Assembly (NCBI GenBank): GCA_944472135.2
Contig: OX235264.1
Span: 87,244,319 to 87,308,318, forward strand
DNA from: Trichobilharzia regenti
Lineage: Eukaryota; Platyhelminthes; Trematoda; Strigeidida; Schistosomatidae
Direction: 5' to 3'
Length of the DNA stretch: 64,000 nt
In this document: one piece after another, positions 36,141 through 48,136 of the stretch
Position numbering within the stretch: the first letter of the stretch is position 1
How the letters are laid out: each line of letters starts with the position of its first letter
Translations under genes and position numbers: made by a program
Notes under the pieces: model-generated
Seen by the model: only the letters and a program-made list of their open reading frames with translations
Databases searched by the model: none
Told to the model about the DNA's origin: nothing

Positions 36141-37039
36141 GCTTTATTCTGAACATTGTGAATATAATGTACAGAATTCCCAGTGGAGTTTATGGAATGA
36201 TATTTCCTCTTCGTTCAGGATCTTCAAATAAAATATTCGACTGACAGTAGATCATGTGACACAGTTCTATCTGACCTGAAGTGCAAACTTATCCATTACG
36301 CTATCTCTCATTTTTCTCCTTCGAAAAATAGACAACATTCTGTTGAATGAACAGGAAGTTCAAGAGTACATTTTGTGAACCAAGGATACCACTCAGGAAC
36401 GGTATAAGCTGCCTTCGATGATAATGCTTTTTCACATTTTTAGTAGAAACTTGAGAATCAGCGGGTTCTAAATGTTTTAAATACTCACTAGAGTAAACAA
36501 TACTATTAGAGGTTATATTTTACTAGATTTAAACAATCTGAAATTATATGCAATGTATTGATGAAACTTTACTGTGGCTTAAATTTTAAGCAAGCCGCCA
36601 ACAAGTTTGGTGTTTTACGTAAATGATATGAAATGACAGAATGATTAAGTGAATAATGTCTTCAATGTAGAGTTACTGTTGAACTGATAATTAGTGCAGT
36701 TGTATAATTTTATGTCGGTGAACTTCTATTTAGCCGACTAAATTATTAAGCTGTTTTGACTGAAATGACTGGGATTTTTGCATATTTCGGAGATTATATC
36801 GTTCTATAGTTTACTTTACCAGTAAAGACTCGAAATATTGACAAATATCTGTATGTTTATTAGTGGCTCTGTGGTGTTGGCTCACTGAGTTAAACATCCG
36901 AATTTCAGTCATTTGCTTATGGTTTGGAGTCCGATTGTACTTACTAACCTACCTATGAACTACATAGGAGAATGTTTTTGGTTTTGATGTGTTCTCTAAG
37001 CTGGATAGTTAATTTGCGAAGCTTTCATCGCCCTACTAG

Positions 37040-38360
37040 GCGAAATCTTCAGAGCATACTTCAATTCGAAGTGAGTTCTTAAATTTCTCTAAGAGTTTAT
37101 TAATCATCTCTCCCGGTGACCTTGGGCATGATTAGTTGTTTTTGTGTGTTTTCATACCTAAGTTACTTGAATTGGAACTGATTGTTTCTTTGACTTGAAC
37201 TTTGACCCTTTGTGTGTGAGGTTTTTTTCTTATCGGTTGATAAATTTTGTCTATCTCGATGTGTTTATTGACTGATGATTCACTGGAATACTAGGCTTCT
37301 AAAAATTCTTTAACATTCTTGTTGTTTCCTCTGTCTAATATTTGAACGTTGTCCCAGTCGAATTGTTGTCCGTGGTTGTCTGTATGCGAACAGAGATGTG
37401 AGTGAGGGAGTGGATGTCATATCTTTTGTTGGCTAGCTCATGTTTGTGGATACGAAGACGAATGGAACGTCCACTTTGTCCAATGTAATGTTTTTCGCAG
37501 TTGTTACAATTTATTTTGTAGATTATGTTGGTTTTATCTTCTTTAGCTGTTGAGTCTTTTGGTTGACGTAGAATTGAGTGAAGTGACTTTGTTGGTTTGT
37601 GTACGACGTCAATTCCTAAAGGTTTGAAGAGTCTTGCGGTGATTTCTGAGATATCTTTTGTGTATGGTAGGGTGATTTTCTTTGTGCTTTCCTCGGGGGC
37701 CTTTGGTTTGATAAGTTGGCTTGAGGGTATATGTCTTTTGATGAAATTTCGCAGATATCCATTCTTTTGGAAGACGTCCATGAGATATCTTTCTTCAATT
37801 TTCCTTAAAGTGGGAGTGCTGCAATGAGTCCTTGCCCTCTTGAATAGTGTTTGTATACAATTCCTTTTGTGTGTTATTGGGTTGTTCCTGTTGTAATTCA
37901 GGATTTGGTCTGTGTGAGTTGATATTCTATAGACTTGAGTTTCTAATCCCCCTGTGGTTGTTCGGTTGACTAAGAAGTCCAAAAATGGGATTTTGTTCTC
38001 GGTTCCTCTGCCCTTGTGGATTTGATGTCGTTGAAGACGTTGTTTATTAAGTTGTGAGTTTTATCTAACTCGTTTCTTTTGATTATTACAAATGTGTCGT
38101 CGACGTAACGTATCCAAATATTGGGTTTGATCTTTGGTAGAATTATGTTGTGGAGCCTTTGCATCACTGCTTCTGCAATCAAACCTGATATTGGCGATCC
38201 CATGGGTGTTCCTTTGACTTGTTCATATATTCGTCCGTTGAATTGGAAGTACGTTGTTAGACATAAGTTTATGCATTCCATCCAGCTTGTGTGTTTCATT
38301 TTTGATTGTTGTGGGAGGTGTATATCGCCTCGCTTGAGATTCTCGAGATAACAAGAACTG
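37040..38360 (-). mobile_element. Penelope-like element copy 1 (RT fragment + GIY-YIG)
   Basis: Minus strand, two frames. The RT end (38374-37970) has KGTPMGSPISGLIAEA and IWIRYVDDTFVII, whose YVDD is the catalytic box. The GIY-YIG nuclease (37982-37335) has YKINCNNCEKHYIGQSGRSI. A frameshift near 37975 and another near 37345 (the next block, FDWDNVQIL, is in a different frame) break the protein, and the RT start is missing. Penelope-like elements are known from schistosomes. Confidence 0.85.
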
Positions 38361-38502
38361 ATGGGTGGTAACATGGCTCAAGTCACATATGCATTCACTC
38401 CTTGTGACCTCCCGGATTCTGAAAATCCCCACTAATCTTCATTTAGTTATATATTTTATCGTGCATTCTCGTCAATCGTAGATATAAGGATTGAACTTGT
38501 GC

Positions 38503-38745
38503 ACTGTGGTAGAGTATAATTCCATTGTGGGTAAAATTTATTTTGATAAAGTCCCATAGTGTTATACAGTAAAAATTAACGGGGATTATATAAACGAAGT
38601 TAGAAAGTTGTGCGAGCACCTTGATATGATTATGAACAATAAATTGCGCTCGAAACGTCATCAGTAAATATTACTGTATAACACTGTGAGACTTTATCAA
38701 AATAAATTTTACCCACAATGGAACTCGTCCACTGTAGTTGCATTA
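38503..38745. mobile_element. Foldback / MITE-like element
   Basis: Arms 38520-38572 and 38671-38723 are reverse complements (about 51 of 53 match), with weaker pairing beyond them to about 38503 and 38745 and a loop of about 98 nt. A half copy lies at 698-790. Confidence 0.75.
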
Positions 38746-39629
38746 CATTTCTCTACGTTTGTTTGCGCGCATCCTTAAAGTATGGCTGATTGAAATGCTA
38801 CACTATTGTACAAAGTTCTGCATTGACAGTCCAGTCAGTCTATCTACTGTGGTCTAGACATTCTCGGTTAGTATAACTAACTGTCACATCATACATGTAG
38901 CTCATTGCCAAATACATTGTGATGCATATGATTGTTATGTAACAGGAATAGGCATACTGGTTATGGGACTTATTTGGATGCCTTACTGTAGTGAATCGAT
39001 ACGGAATTGCATGTAATAGAGGTATTTTAGTAGTATATGAGAAATAGCCTACAATAATGGACTTTGAGTATGATATTTGCTTAAAAGGCTTTAAATATTA
39101 GTAAGCATTCTTATTTTTATTTCGCATCTTATTTGTGTTAAGAATTTAAGTTGTTCTCTTTATCTATTTATCCTTTTCGTATTTCATTTGTCACTATTGT
39201 TATTACCGATTTCGCTTACTGTTCCTTTTTAAATTTTGGCATGTGAACTGGATTCCCTGAATATTTATTATTGTTTGCATTTTATATTCCCCAAATGGTT
39301 TCATAAACAAGCAGAATCCCCAGAACCCATTAGTAGTGAGAACAGAAGATCGAGCTGCTCTACTGCGAAACATATTGTAGAGACAGGACATAAAATTGAT
39401 GTTTAGACGTCTTTTAAACCTTTCTTTAAAACGTCTTTGGGGCGTATCCTAAAGTTTGTGAAAGCCCTAGAAAGTTTAAACCACTTTGATGCGTTCCAAA
39501 ACAATCCGTCATCACACTAAAGCTTTCATGGTAAACTTTGTTTTGTTACATACCAAGGCAGATGTACTATTACCTCCCTTCTTTGGTTTAGTGATCTTCA
39601 CTGTTATTTTGACCTTCGATATGTCGTCT

Positions 39630-39885
39630 TGCGGGTCGGTGGCACAGAGGTAGAATGCTCGCCGACCACACATGTGGTCTGGGGTTCGATCTCCAGCCAC
39701 CGACTCACTCCTTTACCTCGCTAAGCTAGTAATAAAACTGGTAAAGAGGGAAGGTCGAGCATGAGGCTAGCAACCCCATGCCATAAAAATAAAAACACCA
39801 CTGCTACCGAAACTTCAAGCCTCTAGCTTGAAGCCCTATGTTCCACTGGGAATGGAAAGCAATAAAATAAATATATCCTTTTAAC
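39630..39885 (+). mobile_element. SINE B with LINE B-like 3' tail
   Basis: The head GGTGGCACAGAGGTAGAATG (39638-39657) is an A-box region and GGTTCGATCTCC (39673-39684) a B-box. The body ends with GAAGCCCTATGTTCC (39830-39844) and an AATAAA-rich tail, nearly the same as the LINE B end at 14351-14380. Confidence 0.75.
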
Positions 39886-40212
39886 TTAACCTAAGTCTAT
39901 TTCCTCACCTCGTAACTCCTTGTTATTTTCATATTATATATTCCTATGATAAGTTAGTGTGTGATCAGATTGTTAGAAATGTGTTGCGGAAATGCATACT
40001 ACACGATTCAGACAAATTACGTCTTCTTATCGCTGTGTCGAAATTCATAAAGGGAATTAATTACTTTAAATTTTATACTTGTATTTCGTTTTTTTTATCC
40101 AATGCTATATGAAATTTAAGCTATATGTGTTCACCTTTTTCGTATAGATGTATAATTCCATCTATCAACAGTTTGATCAAAATGTTGCGTTTTTCTCTTT
40201 CTTTTTTCACAG

Positions 40213-40356
40213 GCCTTATTAGATCAAAAGCGTTTAGTTACTATTTATTGGGTCAATGATATCCTTGCAAAGGGTAGAATGATTCCACCATTTGAAATTC
40301 TACACCTACCATCCCCATTTTCTAAAGAAATAACATTTTCATTTATTCGTTCTCAG
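40213..40356 (+). CDS. PAXIP1: PTIP exon 14: BRCT3 C-terminal half
   Basis: 48 codons, ALLDQKRLVTIYWVNDILAK then GRMIPPFEILHLPSPF, matching human [20 protein letters not shown]. The Trp of BRCT3 is at conceptual residue 1564. The acceptor is TTTCACAG and the donor GTATAA. Confidence 0.94.
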
Positions 40357-41303
40357 GTATAATTAGATTTCTTATGTGTTTATGGGTTTTTTTTGATGTT
40401 TATTCGAGTGTTTTTTTGTTTTTTTACACCTTATTTAGAAAGTATTTATAAATAGGCAGGCGGTGATCATGGTTGCTATTGTTGGAATCTTGGTCACTGG
40501 ATGATAGAGAATTGATCTAATCTAAATTGTGTGTATGTATGTGTGCTTTTTCTCCTCAGTCTTAAGTTCTAAACAAATCTATTCTATCTAAAGTTGAAAA
40601 CTGTGTCTGTACTTGGAAATCTCTTACCTTTTTAAACTCATTGCTAAAACACACATATACAGTCTGCAGAAAATTAGGTATTTCGTGAACCGAATAGCTA
40701 AGTATTCTCTAGTCTGCTAACTTTCACAAAATACATTTAGATTTTTGAAGATGTATTAAATTCACTGAAGTGCTAAATGATGGTCGATACATGAACTTAA
40801 TTGGGATTATGACTCCTCAGGATTGGAGTACTAACTGTTGAATCTCAGAATCGAGTTCCCACAAACATGTGCACTGCATGTTTCTGCAAGTTTAAAGACG
40901 CCTTTACGAAGGTTAGATAAACATGAAAGGTTCACTTCGAGAGTTTAAAAACCTGACTGCAAACCATTGATGTCTATAAATTTCACAATCCGAAATAAAC
41001 AAGTGGTGTCTACACGTATTTTAGTCAGTCATAGGGATGTATCTCCTAATTTTGTTGTGCTGCTTTGTTAATCGGACTTAAAGTAAAAGAGCTTATGGAA
41101 TAGTCCCTTAAAATAAACGTCAGCTTTGATCTGCGTGTCCTGGGATTACTTCATCCCTTTCACAGAATAGGAAACGATAATTTCGTCTTGTGTTTGATAT
41201 GTGAATATGATGTAGGACTGACTACTACTGCATAGTAACACCCACGTCAAACTTATTTTTCCCAAACATTTCTTTTCATAGTCCAACTAATTTTTCATTT
41301 CAG
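40357..41303 (+). other. PAXIP1: PTIP intron 14
   Basis: About 950 bp, nothing recognised. Confidence 0.7.
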
Positions 41304-41425
41304 ATTATATCATTGACTGGCTTTGAGGGCAAAGATCGTCAGAAAATTGAAGTGATCATACGTCAGATTGGCGCCACTTTTACTGATTACCTTGAACCAT
41401 CTAATACGCTCTTAGTTTGTAAACA
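41304..41425 (+). CDS. PAXIP1: PTIP exon 15: BRCT4 N-terminal part
   Basis: 40 codons plus two bases: IISLTGFEGKDRQKIEVIIR then QIGATFTDYL and NTLLVCK. Human has [20 protein letters not shown] then AGAKYTGYL and NTVLICK. The donor is GTAAGT. Confidence 0.94.
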
Positions 41426-41699
41426 GTAAGTTGTTTTTATTTAGAATTTTACATTCTTGTAACTGTCTTTTCCCGATCAACTTATGGGTTGCTTTTTATC
41501 CTGTTCTACACACATACTTCTTAAATATTCACCGATAATAATTTCCAGATTTATCCCAATCCTTTTATATTGAGGTAACGAATACACTATTTTTACAATG
41601 AACATATATGCAGCGTGAAAAGGAACGGTCGTGACACTAGTGTGTCAGTTTGGTTGGCTAATATTTTGTCTTCATAAGACTTTTGGGGAAGAATGTGTA

Positions 41700-42345
41700 T
41701 GATTGATTGATTGACTGACTGATTCACCTTTTATGATATAAAAACCTTATCGAGCTTTGATCATGGATTAATATCAGTCAGAGAACCACTGAATATCAGA
41801 GAGTACTGGACAACTATTTTGTCCTAGTCTGGAACTCTTCACCAGTGTGCGTCGGTGGCACAGTGGTTAGGACTCTCGCCGACCATGCACATGGTCCGGG
41901 GTTCGAGCCCACGCCGGCGCACACCTGATATCTATGGTCGGCCTGCAAAATTTGGGCTACCGATATCCATGCTGAAAATTCCATACTTGTACCAAAAATA
42001 CAGTGTGGAATCAAGCTGTAAATCAAAAATAAAAAAAAAAAAATAGACTCTTATGACCCCAATGGAGTTTGAACTCCAGGACCTTCAAGTTACGAGGCGT
42101 GCCCATTGACCATTCAACCCCTGGGACTAAATCTGATGACTGGTAAATCGTAACCTCTGTCATTTTGCGAAATTTAACGTCATCGCCAGCCAATGTCATC
42201 GGTGAGTATTTGTCACCACAACTGACGTGTTGGACCTCAGCGGTCACGACTTCTTACTTAAATTCCAGACAACTTCATCCTGTACTGAGCATCAGATTAA
42301 TTTTCAAGTGTTCATTTGTAGGAATTTGATTAGTTTCAAGTTTGA
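41700..42345 (-). mobile_element. SINE C split by a later SINE A insertion
   Basis: Left piece about 41700-41845 and right piece about 42046-42345 together match the SINE C copy at 35216-35655. The hammerhead-like box is changed here (CTGGTGA, ACAAAA). The SINE A between them must be younger. Confidence 0.65.
41845..42045 (+). mobile_element. SINE A (tRNA head, poly-A end)
   Basis: The head at 41848-41922 folds almost as a tRNA: acceptor stem GCGTCGG with CCGGCGC, a 5-bp anticodon-like stem with 7-nt loop (GACCA/TGGTC), and B-box GGTTCGAGCCC. The body then ends with CAAGCTGTAAATC and a poly-A run. Other copies at 42680, 52233 and 56441. Confidence 0.8.
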
Positions 42346-42679
42346 TCACTGATAGTTTTTCTGCGTTGATAATATCTTTTGTCGACTTACTGGAGTCAGT
42401 GGATCATGATGAATCGATTTTGAATTTCTTTCCGTTCGTGGAAATGGATTGTACTCTCCACAAGTCTAAAATAATCCATTTCTACTAGACGGAGGCTAAT
42501 AACCTCTTATTTAACTAATAATTACTGTAAAACTGAGGTACACACTAATTAGTAAGAAGGTTGTAATGGAATGTATGAAATACAGCTGTAAAATGTCACA
42601 CTTCGAGATAGCTGCCTAAAAATATATTTTATGTAGAAAATACGCCTCACAGTTCTCGGCGATGCCTCAAGTTAAGCAA

Positions 42680-42856
42680 TTGTGCGTTGGAAGCACAGCG
42701 GTTAGGACGCTTGCCGACCATTCAAATGGTCCGGAGTTCGATCCCCAGCCGACGCACAATGGTCGACCTGCTAAATTTGGGTTACCGATATCACGTGCTG
42801 AAAAATCCATAGTGGTACCAAAATACTGTGTGGAAACAAGCTATAATTAAAAAAAA
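42680..42856 (+). mobile_element. SINE A, diverged copy
   Basis: Same head (GCACAGCGGTTAGGACGCT, GAGTTCGATCCCC) and body, ending in a poly-A run. Confidence 0.75.
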
Positions 42857-43036
42857 AACAACTTATGTTTGTGCTGCTCATCTAAGTACAATTACTTGAC
42901 ATTAGTTTAGTTTACAGCTCACTGTCTGACTAAATTATACATAACTAGTCAGAATGGGTATGTTTTTCTTTTTGGTTGATAATATCATTTTGTTGCAATT
43001 TTCTAAGCATTGAATAATTATGTGTTTATTTCTTAG

Positions 43037-43230
43037 ACCTTCAGGTAAAAAATATGAAATGGCACAACTCTGGGGTATACCGTGTATCAATATGCGCTGG
43101 TTACAAGATCTTTATTTTGGTGACTTGCACACACTGTCATTAGCAATGCCTCATAAATATTTATGCTTTGAAACATCTGATGTGACAATGTCATTAGAAC
43201 GATGTACTCCACGTGTACAAGATTTGATGG
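43037..43230 (+). CDS. PAXIP1: PTIP exon 16: BRCT4 C-terminal part
   Basis: 64 codons with partial ends: PSGKKYEMAQLWGIPCINMR then WLQDLYFGD, matching human [20 protein letters not shown] then WLGDILLGN. The acceptor is TTCTTAG and the donor GTAAGT. Confidence 0.95.
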
Positions 43231-43309
43231 GTAAGTATTGTCGTACTAGTTTTTACTGTTCTGTTTTGTTATATTATTATTATTATGTATGATGATTACT
43301 ATGATAAAT

Positions 43310-43556
43310 TTTTTTTGATTCCTTTACGTTCCCAGTGGAACATAGGGCTTCAAGCTAAAGGCTTGCGATTTCGGTAGCAGTAGTGTTTATTTTTGCGGGA
43401 TGGGGTTGCTAGCCTCATCCCCACCCTTCCCTCTCTACAAGTTTTACTACTGGCTTAGGGAGGTTAAGGAGTGTGTCGGTGGTTGGAGATTGAACCCCGG
43501 ACCACATGTGTGGTCGGCGAGCATTCTGCCGTTGTGTCACCGACGCACTATGGTAA
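43310..43556 (-). mobile_element. SINE B
   Basis: Minus-strand copy. The tail complement (GGAACATAGGGCTTCAAGCT) is at 43338-43357, the B-box complement near 43490 and the A-box complement near 43535. Confidence 0.72.
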
Positions 43557-44029
43557 ATTGGCTTTTAGAAAAGTCAACTCATTTCTAATTTATTTTCTAC
43601 ATTGACATAACAACAGCGGTGATTGCACTATTAGATGTCGTAATTTCTTTTTATGTGTATTAAAAGGAAAAATGAACTGTTAGCCTCTTGGAGAAAAGTG
43701 CTTGGCGAGTAAAAATGTAAGCAAAATCAAAAACAAGCTTAGCGCAAAAATGATAAAGTCCTAGAAACCACCTTGCTTTAGACAGATTTAGTTCTCTACC
43801 GCCATTAGACTTGTTGTTAACGGCATTATTCGATAGTGTTGGTGAGGTCATCTCTGTGTAAGTTGGAAATCTAAAAGCATGGTTCCCTCCAGTGCCTAAA
43901 TCTCACTGATATAAGTCGAATCTATTGCTACCCCACAAGAGGCTATCCAACCTTATTCATCCTTCATTATTTATTTTCTAACTAGTATGTTATTGACTGA
44001 AAAATGACATCGTAATCTACTAGGAAAGT

Positions 44030-44400
44030 CATAAGGAGGTTACCCGTAGAGTGTTCGTTAAGGAGGGAAATCAGTCGATGAGATAATGAAGTTGCATCGG
44101 TCAAGATGGCTAAGACACGTGTTACGCATGCCAAGTCGTCGCCCCCGCCCCCTTCACTACAACCACCACGCCCACCAATGTTACATGACATAGAATTAAC
44201 TTGGGAAAGAGTTAGTGGTAGTCAGAAAAAAATGTGAGACCACCCCATGAAGTCCAACTGTTGATTTGAGAGACAGTCCTCGAAAGGCTAAGAATTAGTG
44301 GGGGGTGGGGGGGCAGCGACCGTTGGTGACAAAGCTCAAAAGCTGTCTTTAATTATCTCAGATACATTCACGCTTTGTAATTTTTTATATCTATCAAATC
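44030..44400 (+). mobile_element. LINE A remnant (3' end of RT ORF)
   Basis: Plus strand: match to the GKEGKSI and [13 protein letters not shown] region at 44060-44135, then the RASG block at 44205. Carries a pyrimidine-rich insertion at 44136-44175 and a G-run at 44300-44312. Confidence 0.6.
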
Positions 44401-44503
44401 TTAACTATTCTTCATGTAGTTAGTCTTTCTGTTGTTCATGTCAATACAGCTGTTGCATTAATAATCGTATTTATTACTATTTTTTCTCTTTAATTTCTTG
44501 TAG

Positions 44504-44547
44504 TTGGATGGCAGACACCGATTCGGCTAACTCAAGAAGTATGGATA
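44504..44547 (+). CDS. PAXIP1: PTIP exon 17 (44 nt)
   Basis: Encodes VGWQTPIRLTQEVWI with one shared codon, matching human LDAWRVPLKVSAELLMS after BRCT4. The acceptor is TTGTAG and the donor GTAAGT. Micro-exon, frame kept. Confidence 0.85.
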
Positions 44548-45320
44548 GTAAGTATTGTGTCTTTCCTATTGGATAAAGTATAACTCAGTTGTATTGTTGG
44601 CCTGTGTGTGTGTGTGCTAAGGTATTATCGTTAATGTGTTATCAATAACTGGAACTTTTTACATATACACATATTATTAATAATAACGAAGTCATTATTC
44701 AATATGAGGAAATGATATTACTTGAGTTTCATTGGATTTCATATTAAAGTGTTCGTGACTAGACGTCTAAATGTGTTTTTTTTCAACTAATGTAGAATGT
44801 TATGTGTCTGTAATACTTTTCGTAGCAGCTTATAATGTAAATTGGAACAAATTATTTCAATAAAAACCTTTCTTTGTATATTGTAAGATCTATAAAATCT
44901 ACGTAGTTATGTTTTCAAATTGAAAAGTTTCTGCAGTACGTAACTGTTAAACCTCCGACCAGAGGGTCGCGTGTTGCCAACTCTGCTCCATCTACCGAGG
45001 TCTGGGCATCTAGTCAGTATCACTAGGGGCTCACACAGTGGGTATGACTTATTGCCAGTTGCATTGTGGAACAAAAAAATGAGTGGGACAATTAATTACC
45101 TTGACGACTCAAAAGTGTGACAGAAAATGTGTGTAGACAGAGAAGTTTAAATCTGTGGTCGCTGAGGTATATGGCATGAAATATGACTCGGTGCAGGACG
45201 TAGTAAATATTGAAAAGTAAGTCCTCCAGGTGATCATTTTAGTTCATTTGTAAAGAACATTGTCCACATACGCTTTCATAGCATTTTTTTTTGTTGGTTT
45301 TTTTTTCTTCTACCTACCAG
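44548..45320 (+). other. PAXIP1: PTIP intron 17
   Basis: 770 bp. 44941-45070 is a diverged repeat related to 45655-45790. Otherwise nothing. Confidence 0.65.
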
Positions 45321-45430
45321 CGTTCTACTAAATTATCTCATGATTTTGCAAATGAAGAACGTGAGAGAAAAAGAAAACTTGAACTTGAAAACAATAGTAA
45401 CAACAGTCCTGCTAAGGTTAAAAAGTCCGA
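45321..45430 (+). CDS. PAXIP1: PTIP exon 18: basic, NLS-like
   Basis: 36 codons: RSTKLSHDFANEERERKRKL, then SPAKVKKSE. The human protein has a similar basic stretch after BRCT4 (SSKRARIED...TKK). A nuclear localisation signal is likely but inferred. The donor is GTAAGT. Confidence 0.85.
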
Positions 45431-47250
45431 GTAAGTTCTCTTGAATAAATGCAGCAAATTCTATTATTCTTCAGTGTAGTCACCCTTCATTTTCATAGTA
45501 ATTTTCTTTTCTTTCGTTCTATGTGTTTTAGATATATAGAGACTAGATAACAAAAGAATAAGGGGTTCCCCCTTTCTGTCTCCTATATCCTCACTGGTGT
45601 ATAGAGGCTTACATAGTCTGTCGTCTCACCCTGACAGTGACGTCCTGTTGTGGTGATGTTGCTCACTACTGGCTTAAGCACTCGACTTTTAACCAGTGGG
45701 TCTCAGACTCCAGTACTGCTTTACTTACTTCAGTCCAGGCAACTGGGTAGTATCATTAGCCCCCACACAGTAAGTGTGGCCAGTACTAGGTATTTAGTGT
45801 CTAACTGATTAGACTAATAAGTAAAGTTGAAACCAAATTCTGTTTGACGGCAAAATTCAAATCAACCATCATGACTCGGGTTTTCGTTTCAATCTAAGTT
45901 ATCATATTCTTATTAGTAATAATAATAATTAGCTTTATTCCAAAACAGTTCTTGTGATACAGAATGTAATTCTCGGCATTTTACTACAGTATTGCATCCA
46001 GTTAGTACATTATCAATAAATAAATAAAATTCTACATAGATTAAGGAAATCTCAGTTCATTATGACAACAACATATTGGCATGTCGGTAGCAAAGCCAAA
46101 AATTGAACAGAGCGTTTGAAGGTGTTAGAAAAGTAGATGCTAGTATATTTACTGGCGTAAGCAGAAGAAAGAAACAAAGCAGCACATAACAGAGAAAGAA
46201 AAGGAAAAAGAAAGAATGAAAACGTTGTACCTATAAAAGATATGAATTTGACTATTTAATAAGTTATAGGTATCACGCCTAATGCTTTCTTTATCACACA
46301 GAACACAAACTAAGTAGGGCATGGTTGAGTTTTTGTACTTACTAGTGCGAGCATTTAGTTTTCTCTATAGGCTTCTGGTTTTGCCTGATGAGATACAAGG
46401 GGAGAGCTGTGAATGAAGAGGGTGGTGTGAGTTAGATAAAATGGATTTAGCTCATTTTTCACATGAGTCCATGTGCCTGTCAACCAGAATATTAACAAGC
46501 TGGTTAAGTGGCACGTTGCTTACCCTGCTGACAACCTTTAACATCCTACGTAATAAGGTATAGTCTTTCTTGAGTAGCCCTGGAAAAGCTAAGGGGGAAC
46601 AATAGAGAATAACAGGCAGAATGCGAGAGTTAACGAATTGTAGGATTAAGGGTTGGGTTATTCCAGAATGTCTTAACTTCTTGATGTAGAAGGTAATAGG
46701 GAATATTTTCTTAGAAATCATCAAGATATGAGACGACCAGGAGAGATCAGCAGATAGAATGATGCCTAAGTATTTAATTTCCGACTTGGTTTCAATTTCA
46801 GTGCCATCTATGTTGCACACCTCGTGAGTACTAACCAGTTTGTTTAGGTCATATTTATGCCTAAAGGTGAAATTGACTGTTTGGCATTTGGAGGAGTTTA
46901 TAGTAAGACCGTTTTCCTTGGACCACTGGCTGATTCATCGACGGACAAGCTGTCGTTGTCAGCATAGGATGTAACATGACTGTTTAGTTACATTTCTCAC
47001 ATTGTATACCTGTACATTACGTGACACGGAAACGCACTTCGTAGGGTTGAAGGTTGTAGAGTCCTAAAAGGTGATGAAACATGAAAAGACAAACCATTTA
47101 ATGGAATGTTACTTTTCAGCTACGATTTAGATAAGTTTAATTCTTAGATATATCGCCTAAAGCCTCTCGTATTGTAACCTTTGTTACTTGTTACGGATGA
47201 TAATGATTTGTTTACTGCTAACGCTTATTTTCCCTTCAAAATTGTTTTAG
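45431..47250 (+). other. PAXIP1: PTIP intron 18
   Basis: 1.8 kb with a diverged repeat at 45655-45790 and LINE C at 46330-46985. Confidence 0.75.
46330..46985 (-). mobile_element. LINE C (CR1-like), 3' part of RT
   Basis: Minus-strand frame 46820-46452 is open for 122 codons: DGTEIETKSEIKYLGIILSA, then LSWSSHI, PVILYCSPLAFPGLL and VVSRVSNVPLNQLV. The best-preserved LINE C piece in the window. 5'-truncated. Confidence 0.75.
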
Positions 47251-48136
47251 GTGCTTGTTACCAGCGTTGACTGAAGAGGATATTAAAATTGCAATGTCAT
47301 GTCGACCAAGATACGAAACTCTTCTCCAAGAAGCTGAACAAAAACGTGAATTGCTAGCTGCTATAAAGAGTGCAGCTGCTGAAACATCTGCAACTGGTGG
47401 CGGTGATTCTCAAAATACTATCCCAGAAAATGAATCCAACCCTCCAGTTCCTCCTCCTTTAATACCCACTATTGCTACCAACGATAATAATGGAACGCCA
47501 AATATGTCAGTTGAAACAGTTGATGATGACGATGATAATATCGACTCAGGAGTTACTACCTATTCAGTAGTTAGTCATGAGTCAAAAGTCAACATCGATG
47601 ATAATGAGGAATCAAGTCATCCTTCATGTTCTATCACTTCTTCTACTGAACCTACTAATATTACTGTAGAAGTTGATAGTTCACACGATGTTATAGCTAG
47701 TGAACAGGATATATCGACAATAAAAATGGATTGTCATAATTCTGTGTACTCTACTGCTCAAAATGCTTCGAATAATGCTGAGAGTACATGTGATCTTGGT
47801 GAAAAACTCAATTGTCTTAAAAGTGAAGAAGTTGAAAAAGAGATTCATTCACTTCATGACTTGACCAATCAGAATAATTCTGATAATCATTATCATCATC
47901 ATCAGGAAATACAACAAAACACCTCAACAATCGATAGTTTCGATGCAGATTTATCGTGTAATACACTACAAACACAACCAGTCCCACCAATTTCTGAAAA
48001 TATACAAAATCTGGGAAATATTGGTGATGATGTTGATAATGCTAGTAACAATAATAAAACTGTTAATAGTGGTGTTGATAGTACGATTCAGAATGTAACA
48101 CTGCAAACAAATACAAACTTGGATTCTGTTCAACCG
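47251..48136 (+). CDS. PAXIP1: PTIP exon 19: helical start then acidic S/N/T-rich linker
   Basis: 295 codons. It begins CLLPALTEEDIKIAMSCRPR then YETLLQEAEQKRELLAAIKS, a predicted helix that may be coiled-coil, then an acidic linker with VDDDDDN, HHHH and many N/S/T. Human PTIP has almost nothing at this place. Joins exon 18 in phase 2. The donor is GTAAGT. Confidence 0.88.

Larger units (their letters stand above)
30948..40212 (+). other. PAXIP1: PTIP intron 13 (9.3 kb) interrupting BRCT3
   Basis: Contains SINE B (31183), an 843-codon ORF on the same strand (32491), SINE C (35216), a Penelope-like element (37040), a foldback element (38503) and another SINE B (39630). Stretches 31411-32486, 35660-37040 and 38746-39630 show nothing apart from small AT microsatellites. 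Confidence 0.85.

Noticed and set aside
41848..41922. Functional tRNA gene
   Set aside because: Nearly cloverleaf, but U33 is replaced by G in the anticodon-like loop and it is the head of a dispersed SINE with a poly-A body.
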